Positions 22,859-33,553 of a DNA stretch of 64,000 nucleotides are shown here, in pieces. Numbering within the stretch: position 1 is the stretch's first letter; every line of letters begins with the position of its first letter. The translations under genes and the position numbers were made by a program. The stretch lies in NCBI GenBank assembly GCA_029718625.1, contig CM056377.1, positions 97,704,998-97,768,997 on the forward strand. The letters are read 5' to 3'. This stretch comes from Synaphobranchus kaupii. Its lineage: Eukaryota > Chordata > Actinopteri > Anguilliformes > Synaphobranchidae. The notes below the pieces were generated by a model, which worked only from the letters and a program-made list of their open reading frames with translations, had not been told where the DNA came from and did no database searches.

Positions 22859-24051
22859 TGTTACGAACCGAATACGGGCTGGACCCAAGTGCAACGACCA
22901 GGAGACAGATTATCAGCAAGGGGTTTTTATTATAAGCTTTGGGGTAGTCCCAAAGCTGTACAGAAAGGAAACACAGTATTTACACAGGGTGAGAGAGTTG
23001 ATACGAACTGCTCCAAGCCGGAGCTGGACTTGAGTGCAGGTGGCGGGTTCCAAGCCGGAACTGGACTGTACTGGACCGGAGGTCCACTCAGGAACTGGAT
23101 CCCGGAATCGGCAGGTTTGCTCCAAACCGGAACTGGACTTTAACAGGAGGTGCACGAAACACCGGAACTGGACTGGAACTGGACCGGGAGGTCCAACTGG
23201 AACTGGAATGCAGGAACAACGGGGTTGTTCCAAACCGGAACTGGACTTTGGACTGGAGGTGCACTTAGCACCGGAACAGGACAGGAACTGGACCGGGAGG
23301 TCCAACAGGTACTGGGCTGGGTACAGAGGTAGGTGAGCGGTTGAGCCCGGTAGGGTAGAGCTGTGTGGCGGAGCTCAGCTGCGGCTGGTTGATGGTAGCT
23401 GGTTTGCCGAGGAACCTGGGACCGTAACCGCAGCGAAGGGATCCACTACGGCCGGACAGGAACCACTGCAGGATAGCTAGGCAGAAACCCAACAGCGGAC
23501 GCACTGCGAGCTGGAGGAGAGGGCACCGCAACACACACACACGCAGACTAACAGCTACAGACTGGTAGGTGCAGGAACAGCTGGTAATTCGAGGGAGACA
23601 GGTTAGAAACACACAAACAGCAAATAGTTAGGGCTAGATAGCTACCAACTGGAGGGTAGGAGAACTGGAAGCTGAACAGGTATTAAACCCGTAACCAAGC
23701 AAACAGTAAACGTGACTAGAAACCTGAAGACCATGAAACACACAAGGTAGTTTAACGAACTGGCGCCGACTAGCAGCCAGACGGGGGTTTAAGAAGGAAG
23801 GTGAGATTGAAACTAAATGCCGAACAGGTGAGGAATGTAACTGAGAGTGATTGAAACAAACAGGTGCGGAATGAATGTCATGAATGGGGGAAAGAGATAG
23901 GTGGAAACCAAAGTGGAAAGCCGATAGAAACAAACAGAGGGGAAACGCCCAGCCTGTAGCAAAGGGGAAAACATGGACAGGAGAATCCAACATGACACGG
24001 AAGGAACAGGGGAAAACACGGAAAAGGACAGGAAGGGAATGGGACGTTACA
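22859..24051 (-). mobile_element. Solo LTR (Ty3/gypsy-type), 1,193 bp
   Basis: It starts TGTTACGAACC, ends ACGTTACA, and is flanked by the perfect 5-bp duplication CATAT (22854-22858, 24052-24056). Promoter and polyadenylation signals show the - orientation: a TTTAAAC box near 23790 and an AATAAA near 22930, both read on the - strand. Part of the LTR (about 23010-23310) is a GGAACTGGACTGG-type minisatellite. The same family occurs at 46928. Assignment to gypsy is from LTR style only; no coding region is attached. Confidence 0.85.
23010..23310. repeat. Minisatellite inside the solo LTR
   Basis: Degenerate repeats of CCGGAACTGGACT with GGACCGGGAGGTCCAAC. The period divides by three, so several frames on both strands stay open without coding for anything. 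Confidence 0.75.
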
Positions 24052-24056
24052 CATAT

Positions 24057-24430
24057 AGCATTTTTACAAACATATCCAGACATGTTTGTGGGTCAGATGA
24101 TGGCAAATAAGTAATAGTACTAATTTTCTTATCATAATAATAGTTATGATATTTGCAAACAGAATTTTGTGAACACAAGGATATCTATGCTCCGTAGGAC
24201 CACACAGGTTTTGATAGAAATTCAAATGTTCCAAATAAATAAATCAATAAATACATAATAATAATGATAATAATTATAACAATACATTTAATTAATTCTG
24301 TGATTTTCATAGACCCAAAGCAGTGGATGCAGAAAATTGTTCAAACATGCCCTATAGTGTAGTATTTTTTCTGTTTCATTTCTAAGTGCAACACATCTGA
24401 ATCAGAGTATTTCCACTAAATTATTCTCAT
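24057..24430. other. Intergenic spacer inside the inverted-repeat element
   Basis: AT-rich, with ATAATAATAATGATAATAAT-like tracts near 24255-24290. No ORF. It belongs to the middle of the broken element between the LTR and the right arm. Confidence 0.4.
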
Positions 24431-24653
24431 TTTGTAGTTTGATGTGGAACATACAGTTTCATTGACCACATTCTCTTGAGATGGTAAGATGAAGAAACAC
24501 AGGGCCAAGTTGCATTAAATAATTTAGGAATGTTTGGATAACATTGCTTTGGAGTAGAGCTAGTTTATTCAGTGTGAGCTACGATAGGCAATATTGTTCA
24601 TTGTAACTTGGCCACATTTTGATATCAATACTTTTAAAGGCAGGCCTAGTTTT

Positions 24654-25367
24654 TGTCATGGTTTCTGGCAGCCTGCTGTTGTTTCTGCGGTCGTTCTTTC
24701 TTTTGACAAATCTATAGGATTTTTCTGCCTCCGTTTCAGTGTTTGAATCTCGCCCGGCAAATATTCCTTTCGCCTGTTTTGGATTTCCTGCCAGTTATAA
24801 ATAGCCCAGGACTTCCGCTTTTCCGACGCTTCAATATTGTCTTTGCTATTTGACAATCGGTGTCGGTAAGGTAAAGGATAGCGGTCTCTACGTTTCTGGT
24901 TGTTACACTTAAGAAACGTAGGTAGTCCGATTAAGAGTTAGGGTAAAGATTTATTTAGTCTTTTTGTTTCCTTTTTTCTCTTTATCCTTTTATATTCCTC
25001 TGCCTGTTACCTTTTGTTCAGCTCCTTCACACCTAGAGCTGTAGGTAACAGGTTCTATTTCTATTTAGTTTCTTTCGCCCTTGTTACATGGGCTTTCTTT
25101 TTGTTTTTCTCTGACCACCAGTTATACACCTCTTGTGTGAGAGCGTGAGGTTCCTTTGTTGTTTTATTACTCGCGATCACCGAGTTTGCCCTCTTTTGGG
25201 GTTGTTTTGTGTTGGCTTACGCCGGGAGGTTTTGATTCCCATTGTTTTTGTTTCATTTCTCCCTCTACTGTGGAGCTGTCCCCTTAGTGGTGTATTTCTC
25301 AAGATATACACTTTCAGATCCCTTGGTTGTGGCGCTTGGTTCTCCGAAGCTTACACTCCCCCTTACA
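24654..25367 (+). mobile_element. Solo LTR (gypsy-type), 714 bp, with recoverable empty site
   Basis: It starts TGTCATGGTTTCTGGC, ends CCCCCTTACA, and is flanked by GTTTT at 24649-24653 and 25368-25372. The uninterrupted counterpart in the left arm (about 22400-22415) reads across the same site, confirming one 5-bp duplication. A TATA-like TTATAAATAG is near 24796. Length and late LTR phrases resemble the LTR at 29393, which is attached to gypsy gag, so the family is probably gypsy. Confidence 0.88.
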
Positions 25368-25465
25368 GTTTTTGCAAGTTGGAATTAAGGACTTATAGAC
25401 AGCGCTCTGTCGGCTATGCATGAGTAACTTGGCTTTTTTTACATCGGAGACATTTTTGATCAGAT

Positions 25466-26454
25466 ATCACTTATTTTTGCTAGCTAACTAATGATGAATA
25501 ATGCATGAAGATAATGACATTGAAAGAGACATGCATGCAGACATTCGCGTAACCATTAACGCCCTGTACTGATGAGAATGAGAACATTACCGATAGCCCA
25601 CAATTACATTAAAAGAGTTTGTAGATGAGCTGTATTTAATGTCTAATGAAGTACAATGAATAGTTTAGTTTTCTGTAGTGCAATGGATGTATAAGGCATG
25701 TTGATTTGCTTCGTAGACGTTTCTCTGGCAAAACTAACGTTGGCTAACAAGCTTAATTGGACAACGCATATTTCCCAGGAATCTTGGCCAGAAAGAAAAC
25801 AATAGATACTACTAAGAAAGTAGCCTACCAGAGATTCTTATTATTATTATTATTATAATTAAAAGTGTTTGCAGTAAGCTACATTGTCTGTAGAGTAGTG
25901 TAGACTAGAGCAATGTTAGGAGGCTATTGTATTTTTTTTAAGTGACTAACCATGAAACAGATATGTTTGTGGAATTGGAGGTTTATAAATCTGATCTCTT
26001 AAGGGGATTGTAGCTTATAGTAGGCTAGCATCAATTCTTAATGTATTATCGTAAATTCTTAATTTTCCTAGTAGTTAATTTTATAGTGACATTGTGTTAT
26101 GTGTGGAAAGGATAAACTGAACAGAGCTGAAGTGAAGAAATGAATGAAGACAAAGAAATGTTGGCCGAGGCGAGCGTTGAAGATTCGGTTTCCACAGTGA
26201 GTCAGACATGACCGCAAGAGCACAGCAGGCTCCACACAGACTAATTTTTTTGTCGCCATTTGTGTGAGATTAAGCCAATGGCACAGTTCTTTATAGAATG
26301 TTTTTTTACATTAATGCAACATGATGTTAACCAGATGATATTCTGCGTTAAAACTTTTTTCTTTGCTTGACAAATGGCCATGGGATACCTGTTCCCATAA
26401 TGTTAGCTATTGCATAGCTAACTGCCGTGGTGTCCAGTGACTGAATTGGTTAAG
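25466..26454. other. Intergenic, no gene seen
   Basis: AT-rich, with a short TTATTATTATTATTAT microsatellite at about 25837. No ORF with coding character was found. Confidence 0.5.
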
Positions 26455-26960
26455 TAACAGGCTACAAGTGAACAGTTAATATTGTAAATATGTCTTTGCC
26501 TTTGCAATAAAAAAACATTCTTGGACGAGAGAGAAAACCAGAACATGTGCACACTGTTTTCGTCCAAAATTAAATTAAACTTCAGTACCATGCAGGGATT
26601 GAACCCAGATCTGTCTCATGGTAAGGCTCGACGCTAACCACAAGACCAAAGTGGTACAGTCACATGATATAGGCTATAGGCCATTTGTCAATGACATTTG
26701 TTTCCATACTGTGTAACGTTATCTGAAGTGGTGTCGTCTGACATTCACCATTTCGCTGTAGTACAAGTGAAACTTTGAACAGTTGGAAACGTCTTTTGCC
26801 TATACAATAAAAATATGTTTGTTAATGTGAAAATAAGTCTAATAAATGAAAAGTATAACAGTTTTTGTCAAAAATAAACATGTGCCCTGTTGGGCTCGAA
26901 CCCCCGATCCTCTGTGTGAGAGGCAGCAACGCCAACTGGTAGGCCACAGTAGCTTCATGG
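26455..26960 (-). repeat. Tandem pair of tRNA-headed SINE-like units
   Basis: Two units of about 290 bp each share the body phrases ACAAGTGAA and TTTGCAATAAAAA with 6468-6960. Heads on the - strand: module 3 at 26590-26655 (A-box-like TGGTCTTGTGGTTAG, B box GGGTTCAATCCC, ends GTACCA and TGGTAC that could pair as an acceptor stem) and module 4 at 26884-26955 (B box GGGTTCGAGCCC, which fits the consensus). Module 4 also has a plausible CCTCT/AGAGG anticodon-like stem. Confidence 0.65.
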
Positions 26961-28139
26961 TAAACCCCAAGCCATATTGTGGTTTTGTCTGTGATTCTGT
27001 GATGTTTCCACATTAGTTTTAATGTGATAGATTTTTTAAAGTAATGGATTAATGATTGTAGTTCAATTTGTAGTCCACTTTAACGGACTACATATCCAGT
27101 ACTGTAAAGCACAAGTGGTTCTCGACCAATAAGATATCATCATCTCGTCTGTCTGGACATTTTTGGCAGATGGGAGTACTGCCGCTGAAGACGAGCTAAT
27201 GTTAGCTTGCTAAGTTGAGAAGCCCGCCCAACCAGGTCAGAAACGACACTTCGGTTAACCACATAAAGCAATTCTAGCTTTTAGTCCTTCAAGCTAGCTA
27301 GCTAACTTTAGAAAAAAGTGTTTAAAAATGGAGCTATGTGCTACTGCTGGCTAACGTTATATGACAACGTTTGGAGACAACACTGCTAATCTGGTGGGAA
27401 TTATGGGATGTCGAGTTTTTAAACAGTGCCAGCGCTGGTATATTCACTAAAAAATACAAAAAAGTAAAATATACTCGAAGCTGTTCCAGAAAAACGACAT
27501 AGTTTGCGAACGGGCATTATATTGAACAATCCAGAACAATCAAGACATAATCACTAGAAATGGTTTAAAAGTAAGTTTTATTTAATGTCTATGCTATAAA
27601 TGAAAGGGGAATTTGCTTCTGAAACTAGTGTGACGTACTCACTTGAGTACTCTATTTCTATTGCTCTCGCGCAATTTGGTTTGACTTTTGTCCAGAATGG
27701 CACTCCATACAAACAACTTTTGTCCAGAACCGCGTCTTTTACGTCAAATAAATTAGATATCATGAATTCAATTCCCTGTTGGCTTGCAGGAGAATTTTAC
27801 CACCCTGGAAGTCCCGAGCACCCCCCACCCCATCCATTATCCCGGTTGGAGGATATGATGTTATTCCTCAAACTGGAAAAAATTCAATTTACTATCAGGA
27901 TCAGTCCAGAAATTCTATTCTACCTGGCAACCTCACTTATCTTTCTTTGACCGGCTGATGGTGCTGCGCACGATGCTACCAGCTAAGTACTTATCTCACA
28001 GATTCACAAACAGATCTTCTGTATGTTCTCTTCTTACTATATACGTCTGTGTATTATGTTTATTGTTGCTGTCATTTCACTTGTATATTTTTGTGTAGGT
28101 GTCATCTTGAATATGTGCATGTATGTATTTATGTGCGTA
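26961..28139. other. Intergenic, no gene supported
   Basis: Contains clustered GCTAGC/TTAGCTAG motifs near 27190-27360, common in this window. An open frame at 27600-27950 (+) has no domain or splice context. Confidence 0.45.
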
Positions 28140-28141
28140 TA

Positions 28142-28860
28142 CAGTGCCCTCCACTATTATTGGTACCCCTGGTAAGATGAGTAAAACGGGTTATAAAAAA
28201 TTAACCGTTTGGTGAATTAGCTTAATCTCACACTGAAAAAATGAGAAAAATCCAACCTTTAATTGAAATCAATTTATTATGAGAAAAAAAAATCCCTCAA
28301 CAAATTTTTTTTTATTTTTAACAAAACCATGTGTGCCACAATTATTGCCACCCCTGCATTTATATATAAAATAAAGTAATCATTGTTAATATTTGGTTGC
28401 ATATCCTTTGCATGCCATGACTTCCTGATGTCTGTGACCCAACAACATCAAAAGACTCTTGATATCTTGTTTTCTGGTACAAACGATACTATAACGTCTC
28501 TGCGTTTGAATGGATCTCTAAGGGAATTGGGGGGTGGGACTAGATTTAGCTGTAAATTATGCTGGAACAGTATGGAATACATGGTTGGTAAAATGGCTGT
28601 AAGTCATCAAGGGTCTGAGGTATCAAACGAACCTCAAACCATCACTCTGCTGCCAGATATGCAGTAGATATGGATGGATCACTTTAAGGGTTGTTTCTCC
28701 TGACAAATTTTCCTATTGAACTCTATGGAATAATAAGTCAGGAGAAGAAGCCCTTCAAGTTATCCATCCATATCTACTGTACTTGTGGCAGCAGAGTGAT
28801 GGTTGAAGGCTTGTTTGATACGTCAGACCCTCGATGACTTAGAGAACAATTTCGTCTGAA
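28142..28860 (+). mobile_element. Tc1/mariner foldback MITE, left end and hairpin
   Basis: The left end CAGTGCCCTCCACTATTATT follows TA (28140-28141), a Tc1-type terminus. Further in is a hairpin with arms of about 105 bp, at about 28600-28705 and 28731-28845, sharing AGTCATCAAGGGTCTGA and ATATGGATGGAT. No right terminus is present; the sequence becomes unrelated after about 28860. The same family is inverted at 34862-35401. Confidence 0.7.
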
Positions 28861-28978
28861 ACTTTTACTTGCTTCTTAAGCTTGAAGAACTGAGAAGATA
28901 ATGAGCTGAAACAAACCTTAAAACTGTGAGTGGGGCACATCATCACATGCTATAAATCTTACTGAGTTTAGTCCATAT

Positions 28979-29107
28979 TCAGACATCACGCCACTCATGA
29001 TCTGAAAGTTCCTGAATCAAGGTAAGGACTCTAGGGTTCACGTGAAGACAGGATGTGTTTGTCTTCTCCACTTTAGTGCCCTTCTCTGGGTTGATGGAGA
29101 AAAACAC
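28979..29107 (-). pseudogene. Terminal coding exon of an unidentified gene
   Basis: On the - strand a pyrimidine-rich tract and CCCAAG precede GTGTTTTTC at 29107, a good 3' splice site. The exon then encodes 42 residues beginning VFFSINPEKGTKVEK and ending SDHEWRDV before a TGA at 28979-28981. The phase fits the exon fragment at 29332-29392. I do not recognise the protein. The upstream part is lost to the gypsy LTR, so the copy may be a dead duplicate or gene end. Confidence 0.4.
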
Positions 29108-29331
29108 CTTGGGAAATAGAAGAAAAACAGACGACTGTATTAATAATAAAATAGCTTCATTAACAACAAAAAACTTCACATCAATCATCATTTTTTTATT
29201 CAAGCTATTATTTTAAAGCCACTTATAATAGTAAAAAGGTAAAATGACAAGTCCACTGCAACAGCTACTTTAGATTTGTTTCAGTTCAATAAAGTGAAAA
29301 TGTTGGATAAAGCCAATCCAAAAAGACACAC

Positions 29332-29392
29332 CTCTGCAGAAACTCCAGGGTTGATGCCAGCTCTGATGGGTAATGGATGTTGAAGCAATAAT
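29332..29392 (-). pseudogene. Penultimate exon fragment of the same gene
   Basis: It ends with GCAGAG followed by GTGTGT (5' splice site, - strand) at 29332. It reads openly in phase 0 as PLPIRAGINPGVSAE just before the junction, and joins in frame to the exon at 29107. It is cut at its 5' side by the LTR starting at 29393. An internal CAG at about 29363-29365 could be an alternative 3' splice site. Confidence 0.35.
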
Positions 29393-30000
29393 TGTTATGG
29401 GCTCCTGCCGTTTTCCTCACTTTCCACGTTGTTTTCTGATCTATCTGATTTTTTCTGCACTCCACCGCAGGGTTTTGCTTTTGTCCCAGCGATTAGTGCT
29501 TTCACCTGTTTTACCTGTCATCAGGTATTTAAGCCCCGGAATTCCTCTTCCGGGTGCTTCACTATTTCTTTGTGTTACACGAACACAGGGTTTTGTTTTG
29601 CTGCCTCTACATTTTCTCAAAGAAAGGTTTTCTTTATTTTCTCTGTAGAGACCGTTCTCCTGTTTAAAGAAGCTCGGAGATTATTTATCTTAATCTCTCT
29701 TTTCCTCTCTCCCCCTCCCGCTCCCACTCTCTCCTTTTCAAGAGTGCGAGCTTTATATTTATTTCATTATTTTCACCATTTACCAGGCTTCATAGTCAAG
29801 TTCCGAAGGTGCCTTATTTTTTCTCTGTTCTCGCCACAGCTGTTTTCAGCTGTAGTGTACTGTTTATTTTCTCTGCCCGGTTTGATCGTGGTTATCCCTG
29901 TTTTGTTAGGGTGTTTTTTGTTTGGCTACTGCCAGGGAGTTTTTATCCCTTATTTTGTTGTTGCATTTGGCTCATCGCTATTTCGCCCTAAACCCTCACA
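29393..30000 (+). mobile_element. 5' LTR of a degraded gypsy element
   Basis: It begins TGTTATGGGCTCCTGCC and ends ACCCTCACA just before gag. The TATTTAAG TATA-like box near 29525 is followed by CTTCCGGGTGCTTCAC, paralleling the solo LTR at 24654. No primer binding site is recognisable in the roughly 14 bp before gag, so part of the leader is probably deleted. Confidence 0.6.
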
Positions 30001-30014
30001 GAATAGTGAAGCCT

Positions 30015-30780
30015 ATGGATGAGCCAGCGACCTCTCCTCCCGAACAAGGAAGAGTTAATCCCTCGGAAAAGGGTATCGCTGTTCTTCAAGCGCAGCAGCA
30101 AGCTCTTACGGGGCAAGTTGAGCTACTATCTAATCAGCTACGGGTTCAGGAGGGCTGGTTCCGGGAAATGGCCGAGGGTATGCGGCACCTCACAGTTTCG
30201 CACCTATACCTACTGCCCAGGCTGCCCCTTCTCCGGCTCCCGAGACACCTCCACTTAAAAAGCCTAAACTGCAGCTCCCTCTCCGATACGATGGTCGGGC
30301 CGGCAAGTGCCGGAGTTTCCTTGCCCTATGCTTAATTTGTTTTAAAGCCTTGTCATCGCGGTTCGTCACCCAGGAGGCATTTATTTTATCACTCCTCACC
30401 GGATCCGCGCTTGACTGGGCTACCCCTCTCATTATGGCCCATACACCGACTCCTAATACGGTAAAATCACTTATGGACGCTATGGAGTCGGTCTTTGATC
30501 AGCGTATGTCCGGTCAGGAGGCGGCCAGGCGCCTGATTCGCCTACGACAGGGTAACGAAACAGTGGCTGACTACTCCATCCGTTTTCGTGCCCTGGCAGG
30601 CGAGACGGGTTGGCCAGAGGCTCCACTGATCACTCAGTTCACAGAGTCGCTGAGTGACGCCCTTCAAGATGCGTTAGCGGTGCTTGAGCCGTGTGAGACG
30701 CTAGATGCGCTAGTCTCCACGGCTATCCGCATTGATAACCGGGTCAGAGACCGGGCTCGCATTAAGGGCAGCAGGAGGGA
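30015..30780 (+). pseudogene. gag: Ty3/gypsy gag fragment
   Basis: The ATG at 30015 opens MDEPATSPPEQG, followed by a coiled-coil-like stretch (VLQAQQQALTGQVELL). The frame changes near 30190-30210. The capsid part continues with [28 protein letters not shown] and [19 protein letters not shown], which match the gypsy capsid pattern. The frame reaches [14 protein letters not shown] and then runs directly into RNase H sequence. The zinc knuckle and protease are missing. Confidence 0.75.
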
Positions 30781-31140
30781 GCGTCCTTGCGCCCTTACCC
30801 CCGCCGAGAGGAATTATGACGTGGGGGACCGGGAGCTGCTAGCGGTTAAATTGGCTCTGGAGGAGTGGAGGCACTGGTTGGAAGGAGCTGAGCATCCCTT
30901 CACTGTTTGGACGATCATAAGAATTTGGAATATGTTCAACAGGCGAAGAGGCGTAATTCTCGACAGGCATGCTGGGCATTGTTTTTTACACGGTTTAATT
31001 TCCTCCTCACATACCGTCCCGGTTCAAAAAATATCAAACCAAACGCCCTCTCTCGTATCTTTGATCAGTCCGACAATCCCACCATCACAGTCCATTTTAC
31101 CCACTACGCAGATCTTGGCCCCGGTGCTATGGGACATTGA
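30781..31140 (+). pseudogene. pol: Gypsy pol fragment: RNase H and start of integrase spacer
   Basis: After the gag junction the frame reads [20 protein letters not shown] and EHPFTVWT, the RT-linked RNase H of Ty3/gypsy. One frame over it continues [16 protein letters not shown] and [18 protein letters not shown]. All of RT between gag and RNase H is absent. The segment ends at [17 protein letters not shown], which also occurs in the gypsy copy at 51180. Confidence 0.75.
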
Positions 31141-31165
31141 AGTGGCGGTTCAACAGGCGTTACGC

Positions 31166-31257
31166 AAATGGCTCTTCCAAATGGACAATGACCCAAAGCA
31201 TATTTCCAAAGTTGTGGCAAAATGGCTTAAGGAAAACAAAGTCAAGGTATTGGTGTA
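31166..31257 (+). pseudogene. Tc1 transposase fragment fused to gypsy frame
   Basis: [20 protein letters not shown] matches the region around the second catalytic Asp of Tc1/mariner DDE transposases (family pattern DNDPKHTS). It is cut off at KVKVLV, before the usual WPSQSPDLNP. It is in frame with the preceding gypsy-derived ORF (30350-31258), giving a three-part chimera. Confidence 0.7.
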
Positions 31258-31860
31258 GGATATCTAATATTTAGAAATATTTCAGGCTCTCTCTCTCTCT
31301 CTCTTTACTGGTATATTCAAATGAATGTCTGGTTTCCTTTTTGTAATTTATAATTAATCAGCCTACATTCTTTAGTGAATGTATGATTTAAAGTCATTAA
31401 TCTAATTGATTTTTCATTTAATAAAATTATTTAATCTTTAAACCTGATTTAGACCTTGTTTTGGCTTGTTGGTTGATTCCACCAGGTTACTGTTTGACTT
31501 ACCTATCAAAGAATTCAGCGATTTAATTGATGATTGTCATTTTTAATAATAATTTATTTTGAATGTAGGTTATGTGAGGGGTTCTAGCACGCAATATCGC
31601 TTGTGTTCAGTATTCAGAGTGCCGAATATTTTAACATGGGCATTGACTGTTGGAACCGCTGAATTCAGAAAATACAGATTTTACCTAATCCTCACTTACC
31701 CAACATAATTGGAGGTCCCACCGAGATAGGTTGTCCTATAGCATAGTAAATTGTACTATTGTACTATAAACTGTGGTAAACCCTGAGACAAGTTAAAATA
31801 TTTTTCTAATTGACTGGTCTTAGATTGATTGATTTTATTTTTAAATAAATAAATAAATAA
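31258..31860. other. Intergenic; CT microsatellite
   Basis: A CT run lies at about 31286-31305 and AAATAAATAAAT near 31843. No gene seen. Confidence 0.5.
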
Positions 31861-33400
31861 AAATTATTATGGCATACCACACAAAGAGACAGATGCCTCA
31901 TTTACCCTCCACTGCTGACCACCAGCATTCCAGCATTCCCTGGCCAGTCAAGGTTGGATCAGCAGTGGTACCTCATGATCTCAGAATGGCAAAACTTGAT
32001 AGCCCAGTGCCCAAAATCTGCAGAACAGCTCAATGCAATAGACCAGCTTAAGGAGGAGGCACTTTACAACCTGCGGACTGGGTATTTGGACTATCTGATT
32101 TCTCCAGATAGTGATGAAACCAAGCGCAGGATTGTCCAAGGGATAAGGTCGTACCTAGAGAAAAGACAGAATTTTCTGTACCTCCGTCGGTCAAAGCAGA
32201 CATGGGATGAGGTAAACCAGATGTGGAAACTGGCTTGGGAAAAGCACCACTGTAAGTCAGAAGTTACTGCCAAACAAGTTTCTTCTGTGGCAGTACAGCC
32301 CAGTGGATGGCTCCGTCCCAGCCACAACCTAGGCACCACACCCCACCGAGGACAATACACCACTCTCTATTGACTCATCCCCCCCCCCCTTCAGGCTTGG
32401 ACAATTCTGTCGATTTTGTCACCTCCACAGACAATGCAGCTCCACCTCTGGTGATCCCCCCTTCCCTTGATGAATTTGGGGGAAACAGCTCTGTGGCTGG
32501 CTGATGTCACACCAGCCACCGCAGAGGATGTGATCCCACAGGACGTGGAATCAGCTGTTGCAGTCCTCTCAGCCAAGCCTGGTGAGGAGACCGTCAAACC
32601 CCTGGAAGCAGAACCAGCTACTGCAGACACAGCAGCCCAGCCTGCTGAGGACACCGTCAAACACCTGGAGGCAGAACCTGTTACTGCAGAAACAGCAGCC
32701 CAGCCTGGTGAAGAGACCGTCGAACCCCTGGAGGCAGAATCTGCTACTGCAGAAACAGCAGCCCAGCCTGGTGAGGAGACCGTTGAACCACAGGATGCGG
32801 AACTGGCTTCTATAGGCCCATCAGCCCTGCCAGGTGGAGAGGTCTAGGCACCCCAGCACCCCACCCCTTGTGGACTTTTCTTTCCCCCCTGCTGAATCCA
32901 GGGAACCAATACCCTGCCATGGGAAGCTAGCCTAAGCGACTGCCGTCAGCAGTCCACCCAACTGGACCCGAGCTCAAGGAGCCAAAACTGATTCTGACAG
33001 GGAAAGAGGTGCTTCCCCGACCGTCAGAAGAGAGATCCTGACCGCACTTTGCCACCTGTGGATCGTCCAGCTGCCTGTCACAGGAGACAGAGCCCCCGCA
33101 TGCTGTGCAGAATTGGTAGAGACACTGTTGGGAGTAGGTTGCCTTTCACTCACGCAGTTGCAACATTAATGGGCACTGCATGTTACACAAGGAAGTCCAG
33201 GAAACCTCTTCCCTTGCTAGTCCAGATACCCTGACACTGGAAAAGGAAGAGACTGAACCAGGGTGCCATGACAGCAGTGACACAAAAGATGTCTCCGCAC
33301 CACACCGGATCATTGTGAGACATACGTCAGTGTGTCCATATATCTGCTGGACAGCAGATCACAATGGGACTATTAAACTGGACATGGACTAATTGTTTTA
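31861..33400 (+). other. Unrecognised coding-like island, several frames
   Basis: An open frame 31861-32373 encodes a charged, helical-looking segment (NAIDQLKEEALYNLRTGYLD, KRRIVQGIRSYLEKRQNF). A pyrimidine tract ending CTTCAG at about 32380-32395 looks like a 3' splice site. A second frame, 32467-32847, has acidic 20-residue repeats. Later open stretches include CRIGRDTVGSRLPFTHAV near 33110 and a charged segment to 33392. The frames do not connect without splicing or frameshifts. It might be a decayed retroelement or a multi-exon gene; I cannot name it. Confidence 0.35.
32560..32810 (+). repeat. 60-bp coding-type tandem repeat, about four copies
   Basis: Four units of about 60 bp keep one frame open. 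Each encodes a variant of AQPGEETVEPLEAESATAET. Differences between units are mainly substitutions, and the frame is kept. The composition (Glu, Ala, Thr, Pro) suggests a disordered acidic linker. Confidence 0.7.
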
Positions 33401-33493
33401 AAGATGGTAGGTGAACCATTTGGACAGTTGTTTTTATGCAGCTATCATTGAACACTGATATATACAATGTCCAAATGTGTGGTTTTTATGATG

Positions 33494-33553
33494 ATGGAAC
33501 GATAGGCCCTTAGCAGCTGCATGCACCTATCGTTCCAAGAGAGGGAATGGCGG
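33494..33553. repeat. 12-bp inverted repeat followed by a purine tract
   Basis: TGGAACGATAGG is followed after about 19 nt by CCTATCGTTCCA, a strong hairpin. Next comes AAGAGAGGGAATGGCGGGA and then TGTTG. A polypurine tract immediately before TG is what precedes the 3' LTR in LTR elements. I cannot find a matching second LTR, so this reading is tentative. Confidence 0.35.

Larger units (their letters stand above)
22325..25465. mobile_element. DNA element with >250-bp inverted repeats, broken by two solo LTRs
   Basis: The left arm 22325-22590 starts GATCAAAAACGTCTCCGACG. The right arm is its inverse and ends with the complement of GATCAAAAATGTCTCCGATG near 25463. Matching blocks along the arms include GCTGTCTATAAGTCC, AGGCCTGCCTTTAAAAGTAT and AACTTGGCCCTGTGTTTCTT. 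Without the LTRs at 22859-24051 and 24654-25367 and their duplicated targets, the element would be about 1.2 kb. A third partial copy is at 60424. No transposase is visible. Confidence 0.7.

Noticed and set aside
22913..23612. Open frames of 115-130 codons around 22.9-23.6 kb
   Set aside because: Same minisatellite artefact in the other solo LTR.
27600..27950. 116-codon frame on the + strand
   Set aside because: No domain, no splice context, ends in AT-rich DNA.
29429..30022. 197-codon open frame on the + strand
   Set aside because: It lies in the T/C-rich gypsy LTR and reads into the leader; composition is Phe/Leu/Ser-rich and the true gag starts at 30015.
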